A stretch of DNA of 64,000 bases from an uncultured Chloroflexota bacterium (lineage in GTDB: Bacteria > Chloroflexota > Chloroflexia > Thermomicrobiales > UBA6265), in assembly GCA_937901745.1 (NCBI GenBank), contig CALGSZ010000112.1, positions 1 to 64,000 of the forward strand, given 5' to 3'. The position numbers were made by a program, and so were the translations under genes. Below the pieces are notes generated by a model. That model worked only from the letters and a program-made list of their open reading frames with translations. It was not told the DNA's origin and did not search any database. This document shows positions 60,996-64,000 of this stretch, one piece after another; within the stretch, counting starts at the first letter, position 1; the number at the start of each line of letters is the position of its first letter.

Positions 60996-61875
60996 CGCGC
61001 ATCCGGTGGCAGTGCGCTCCGCGTGGGAGCGGGTCAAGCTCGCCCGTCATCCGGAGCGGCCGCACACCCTCGATTACCTCTCCGAGCTGATGACCGACGT
61101 CGTCGAGCTTCACGGCGACCGCGCCTTCGGCGACGACCGCGCGCTCGTCGGCGGCTTGGCTGGCTTCGCCGGGCGCACAGTCATGGCCCTCGGTCACCAA
61201 AAAGGCTCAGACACGCGGGAAAACCTGCGCCGCAACTTCGGCATGCCTCGCCCGGAGGGATACCGCAAAGCCGAGCGCCTGCTCCGCCACGCGGAGAAGT
61301 TCGGCATCCCGGTCATCACGTTCATTGATACCCCCGGCGCCGAGCCCGGCATCGGCTCCGAGGAGCGCGGCCAAGCGACCGCGATCGCGGAGAGCCTGCT
61401 AACCATGGCCGGGTTGCGCGTTCCCATCATCGCGGTCGTGATCGGCGAGGGCGGCAGCGGCGGCGCGCTCGCCATCGGCGTCGCCGACCGCATCCTGATG
61501 CTGGAGAACGCGATCTACGCCGTGGCTTCTCCCGAGGCCTGCGCCGCCATCCTCTGGAAGGATGCTGGCAAAGCGGAGCAGGCCGCCGAGACGATGCGGA
61601 TCACCGCGGCCGACCTTCACCGCTTCGGCATCATCGACGAGATCATCCCGGAGCACGTCCCCGCGCACGAGCGCCCACGCGAGGTGATCCACGCCGTCGG
61701 CGACGCGCTCACCCGCCACTTGAATGAGCTCTCGGCACTCGTCGCCACTCACGGCATCGATCACCTGCTCGACCTCCGCTACGCCAAGTTCCGCCGCATC
61801 GGCGCTTGGCGGGAGTGCGCCGCGGCCGAACACGGGCTGCCTCCCGAGACGATCGCCGGCAGCCCACTCGGCTGA
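60988..61875 (+). CDS. accA: Acetyl-CoA carboxylase carboxyltransferase subunit alpha
   Basis: The 295-residue protein starts at ATG 60988 (MTDAHPVAVRSAWERVKLAR), which overlaps the accD stop by 8 bases, so the subunits are made together. AccA marks are HPERPHTLDYL, LVGGLAGFAGRTVMALGHQK, FGMPRPEGYRKAERLLRHAE, DTPGAEPGIGSEERGQATAI and GEGGSGGALAIGVADRILML. It is the alpha half of carboxyltransferase for fatty acid synthesis. The gene ends 152 bases before the DUF4397 gene. Confidence 0.97.
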   Translation: MTDAHPVAVRSAWERVKLARHPERPHTLDYLSELMTDVVELHGDRAFGDDRALVGGLAGFAGRTVMALGHQKGSDTRENLRRNFGMPRPEGYRKAERLLRHAEKFGIPVITFIDTPGAEPGIGSEERGQATAIAESLLTMAGLRVPIIAVVIGEGGSGGALAIGVADRILMLENAIYAVASPEACAAILWKDAGKAEQAAETMRITAADLHRFGIIDEIIPEHVPAHERPREVIHAVGDALTRHLNELSALVATHGIDHLLDLRYAKFRRIGAWRECAAAEHGLPPETIAGSPLG

Positions 61876-62027
61876 GCCGCTTCCCTGATCTCCCCGTCTC
61901 ATCAGCAATCGGTCGTTGAGACGACTGTCACGTTCTGCCTCTGGGCACGATTCCTGCTGCCTCGAAACGACGGCGCCGCCCGGTAGACCGGCGCGGCTTG
62001 GCTGGATTCAGCAGAGGAGGAACGATC

Positions 62028-63326
62028 ATGCCCATCGGCTTCGGACGATATTGGCGGCCACGAGCGGCCGCGCTCCTGGCTCCCTTGCTCGTCTTCGCTC
62101 TAGTCGCCGCGATGCCCCGCGTCACGGCCGCTCAAGAGACAGAAGACGTCGGGGCCACGATCCGCCTCGTACATGGCGCGCCAGAGGCCGGCCCCGTTGA
62201 TCTCTACCTCGACGGTGATCTCGTCGCCGAGGAAGTGGATCCGGCCACCGTCTCCGATCCGATTACCCTGGGACCTGGGGCGTATGATGCGCAGATCGTG
62301 GCCGCGGGAGGCGATCCCGCGGCAGATGCGATCATTGGCGATGATGTCGAAGTCGAGGCAGGCTCGAACAACCTCTTAGCCGTGCTCGGCTTCGGTGAAG
62401 ACCTCACGGTCCAGCTCTATCCGGTCCCGGTCGGGGAAGAGATCCCAGAGGACAGCGCGCTCGGTCGCGTCATCCATGGCGCGCCGGATGTCGGCGCGGC
62501 CTCCGTCGCGCTCGACGACGAGCCGGTTTGGACCGATCTCGCCTATCCGGACGCCTCGCCATACGAGACCATCGCGGCCGGCGCCCACGAGGCGACGGTT
62601 CTCCTTGGCGGCGATGCTGCGATCTACAGCCAGACCGATCTCCTGTTCGAAGCCGGAACGATTGTCGATCTGTTCCTGATCGGCGCCGCCGCCGATGACA
62701 CCCTCGAATTCCTTCCTGTCGTGACGGTGCAGGAAACCGTGGAAGAAGCGGCCGGTTTCCCAGCTCACATCCATAACGGCCAATGCGACAACCTCGGCGA
62801 GATCGTCGCGCCCTTCAACAACGTGATCTACCCAGAGGGCGATCCCGTCGGCCAAGCCGATCTCGCAACGCGCGTCGCCGACTCGTTCACCGTCGTCGAC
62901 ATCTCTCTCGAAGAGTTGATCGGCGGGGAGTATGCGATCAACGTGCACCTCTCTGAATCGGAAATCGACACCTACATCGCCTGTGGCGAAATCGGCGGCG
63001 TCCTCACGGAGAACGGGAATCTCGTAATCGGCCTGCGGGAGCTGAATGCTTCCGGGTACGTCGGCATCGCCTATCTCAGCCCCAACGCTGACAATCCCGC
63101 GCAGACCGACGTCCTCATCTTTGTCGCTCAGGGACTCTTCGGCATCGTCCCGATCGGCGACGCGACTCCTGAGCCAGCGCCGGATGAGATCGGCACGCCA
63201 GCTCCGGAGCCAGAAGTGCCCACCGAAGTGCCGACCGAGGAACCCACCGAGGAGCCGACTGAAGAGCCAACCCAGGAGCCAACGGAAACGCCGGAGAACG
63301 GCACGCCTGTCGCCGTCACGGCCTGA
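62028..63326 (+). CDS. Secreted DUF4397-domain protein with Pro/Glu/Thr repeat tail
   Basis: From ATG 62028 (AGGAGG upstream) there are 432 residues. A signal peptide (AAALLAPLLVFALVAAMPRV) is followed by a DUF4397 domain with two repeats, IRLVHGAPEAGPVDLYLDG and GRVIHGAPDVGAASVALDD. A CHRD-like region (AHIHNGQCDNLGEIV, YAINVHLSES, YIACGEIGGVL) contains Cys and His. The C-terminal tail is a PT/EEPTE repeat. It is an extracellular, probably wall- or matrix-exposed protein of unknown role, common in Chloroflexota. A likely terminator lies behind it. Confidence 0.85.
   Translation: MPIGFGRYWRPRAAALLAPLLVFALVAAMPRVTAAQETEDVGATIRLVHGAPEAGPVDLYLDGDLVAEEVDPATVSDPITLGPGAYDAQIVAAGGDPAADAIIGDDVEVEAGSNNLLAVLGFGEDLTVQLYPVPVGEEIPEDSALGRVIHGAPDVGAASVALDDEPVWTDLAYPDASPYETIAAGAHEATVLLGGDAAIYSQTDLLFEAGTIVDLFLIGAAADDTLEFLPVVTVQETVEEAAGFPAHIHNGQCDNLGEIVAPFNNVIYPEGDPVGQADLATRVADSFTVVDISLEELIGGEYAINVHLSESEIDTYIACGEIGGVLTENGNLVIGLRELNASGYVGIAYLSPNADNPAQTDVLIFVAQGLFGIVPIGDATPEPAPDEIGTPAPEPEVPTEVPTEEPTEEPTEEPTQEPTETPENGTPVAVTA
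63214..63299 (+). repeat. In-frame EEPTE-type tandem repeat in the DUF4397 tail
   Basis: About seven degenerate 12-base units encode VPTE/EEPT/QEPT in tandem at the C-terminus. Such Pro/Glu/Thr linkers are length-variable and often glycosylated or spacer-like in surface proteins. Confidence 0.6.
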
Positions 63327-63347
63327 TTTGTTCTTATCTCCTAGCCG

Positions 63348-63389
63348 CGCGGCCTTTCTTTCCTCTGTGAGAGAGAAGGGAAGGCCGCG
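63348..63389 (+). terminator. Hairpin behind the DUF4397 gene
   Basis: CGCGGCCTT (63348-63356) pairs with AAGGCCGCG (63381-63389), and the loop between them can pair further (pyrimidine tract against AGAGAGAAG). It lies 22 bases after the stop. Confidence 0.5.
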
Positions 63390-63592
63390 TTCGGCGTGTC
63401 TTCAAGTACGGCAAGCCCGCCGGCCACGAGCAGAGGCCGGTAAATGGGGTTGTCATCGCCTTTTCGCCCCATCTCGACAATTCAAGCAATGAAACGAAAG
63501 CGCATGAGGCGACGACGCCCCCTTGTGTTCGATCGCTCGCCGATGTACCGTATTCCGGTAGCGTTCATCAGCCACTGTGCGGAGTAGACGAC

Positions 63593-64000
63593 ATGTCTGC
63601 CGGGTCGCCTCCGCCTCACCATGCCTCGCTGCCACGGCCGCGGACCGCGCTCATCGGACGCGAGCCAGAGTTGACCATCGCCCAGCAGCTCCTGCTCCGC
63701 GATGACACCGGCATCGTCACGCTGACCGGCCCAGGAGGTGTCGGCAAGACCCGGTTGGCCATCGAGGTCGCCTGGAACGCCGACCCATACTTTCCGGACG
63801 GCATCGCCTTCGTTCCCCTCGCGCAGATCCGTGATCCCGACCTGGTGCTGCCAACGATCGCGCGGACGCTCGGTGTCCGGGAAGTAAGCCGGCGCCGCTT
63901 GCTCGGCAAGCTCACCGCGCACCTGTCATCAAAGTCGTTCCTCTTGGTTCTCGACAACTTCGAGCACCTGCTACCCGCGGCCCTCGACGTCGCTCGCCTG
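63593..64000 (+). CDS. NB-ARC/LuxR-type regulator, N-terminal part, truncated by window edge
   Basis: From ATG 63593 the frame is open to the edge, 136 residues. IGREPELTIAQQLL, Walker A LTGPGGVGKTRLAIEVAW, FVPLAQIRDPDLVLPTIART and LLVLDNFEHLLPAALDVARL match the ATPase start of the complete regulator at 27722-30232 closely. The C-terminal TPR and LuxR parts, expected from the family, lie beyond the window. It is probably an independent sensor-regulator. Confidence 0.88.
   Translation, partial: MSAGSPPPHHASLPRPRTALIGREPELTIAQQLLLRDDTGIVTLTGPGGVGKTRLAIEVAWNADPYFPDGIAFVPLAQIRDPDLVLPTIARTLGVREVSRRRLLGKLTAHLSSKSFLLVLDNFEHLLPAALDVARL

Noticed and set aside
1..64000. CRISPR array
   Set aside because: No set of regularly spaced 28-37 bp repeats was seen, although Cas3 begins at the left edge.
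1..64000. tRNA or rRNA genes, including as phage attachment sites
   Set aside because: No cloverleaf with TTCRANYC-type T-loop or rRNA signature was noticed near the cassette borders or elsewhere. A tRNA scan would be decisive.

Overview
The window is GC-rich bacterial chromosome. Several traits suggest a Chloroflexota bacterium close to Thermomicrobia (Sphaerobacter/Nitrolancea type), although there is no rRNA gene to prove it. These traits are two large NB-ARC/TPR/LuxR-type regulators, secreted DUF4397 and SH3b proteins, a NurA-HerA pair, many GTG starts and many DinB, GYD and GNAT singletons. I saw no tRNA, rRNA or CRISPR array.

Layout. 1-1399 is the N-terminal part of a Cas3 HD-helicase running off the left edge. 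1.7-12.3 kb holds guaA, a secreted SH3b-repeat protein, a small membrane protein with an alpha-CTD-like tail, argH overlapping a GNAT gene, a CopC-CopD fusion and a membrane-anchored EEP phosphodiesterase. 12.4-15.9 kb is a two-gene nuclease/translocase operon (NurA-like, HerA-like). 16-19.6 kb is a peptide ABC operon whose binding-protein gene carries an in-frame TAA directly after the signal peptide. 19.7-22.6 kb has a GYD protein, purD and nudC.

22.6-27.7 kb is a divergent catabolic locus: an IclR regulator and MaoC hydratase face a CoA-transferase, a solute-binding-like protein without a signal peptide, and a Gfo/Idh oxidoreductase. A LuxR-type ATPase regulator and a DinB protein follow. 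31-37 kb is a sugar ABC operon (binding protein, fused ATPase, two permeases) converging on a BtpA-family gene. 37-46.9 kb carries BON, MerR, flavin reductase, an IlvD/Edd dehydratase, DUF4388, methyltransferase, GNAT, exonuclease and GYD genes.

47.0-58.5 kb is the most unusual part: a compact virion cassette on the minus strand. It encodes a TerS-like protein, a coiled-coil/TM protein, TerL, a scaffold-like protein, HK97-fold capsid, a small protein, portal, neck adaptor, a MuF-type fragment, a large beta-propeller-like tail protein, amidase and holin. No integrase, repressor, replication gene, tape measure or sheath is visible, and ordinary cellular genes lie on both sides. Two inverted copies of a double-hairpin repeat flank the capsid-scaffold pair, and a telomere-like G-run lies between scaffold and terminase. 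Two plus-strand genes, one frameshifted, sit between the capsid and portal genes. This fits a domesticated, gene-transfer-agent-like element or an eroded podovirus-like prophage.

58.8-64 kb returns to housekeeping and secreted proteins: a DUF4352-type protein, accD-accA, a DUF4397 protein and the start of a second NB-ARC regulator cut by the right edge.
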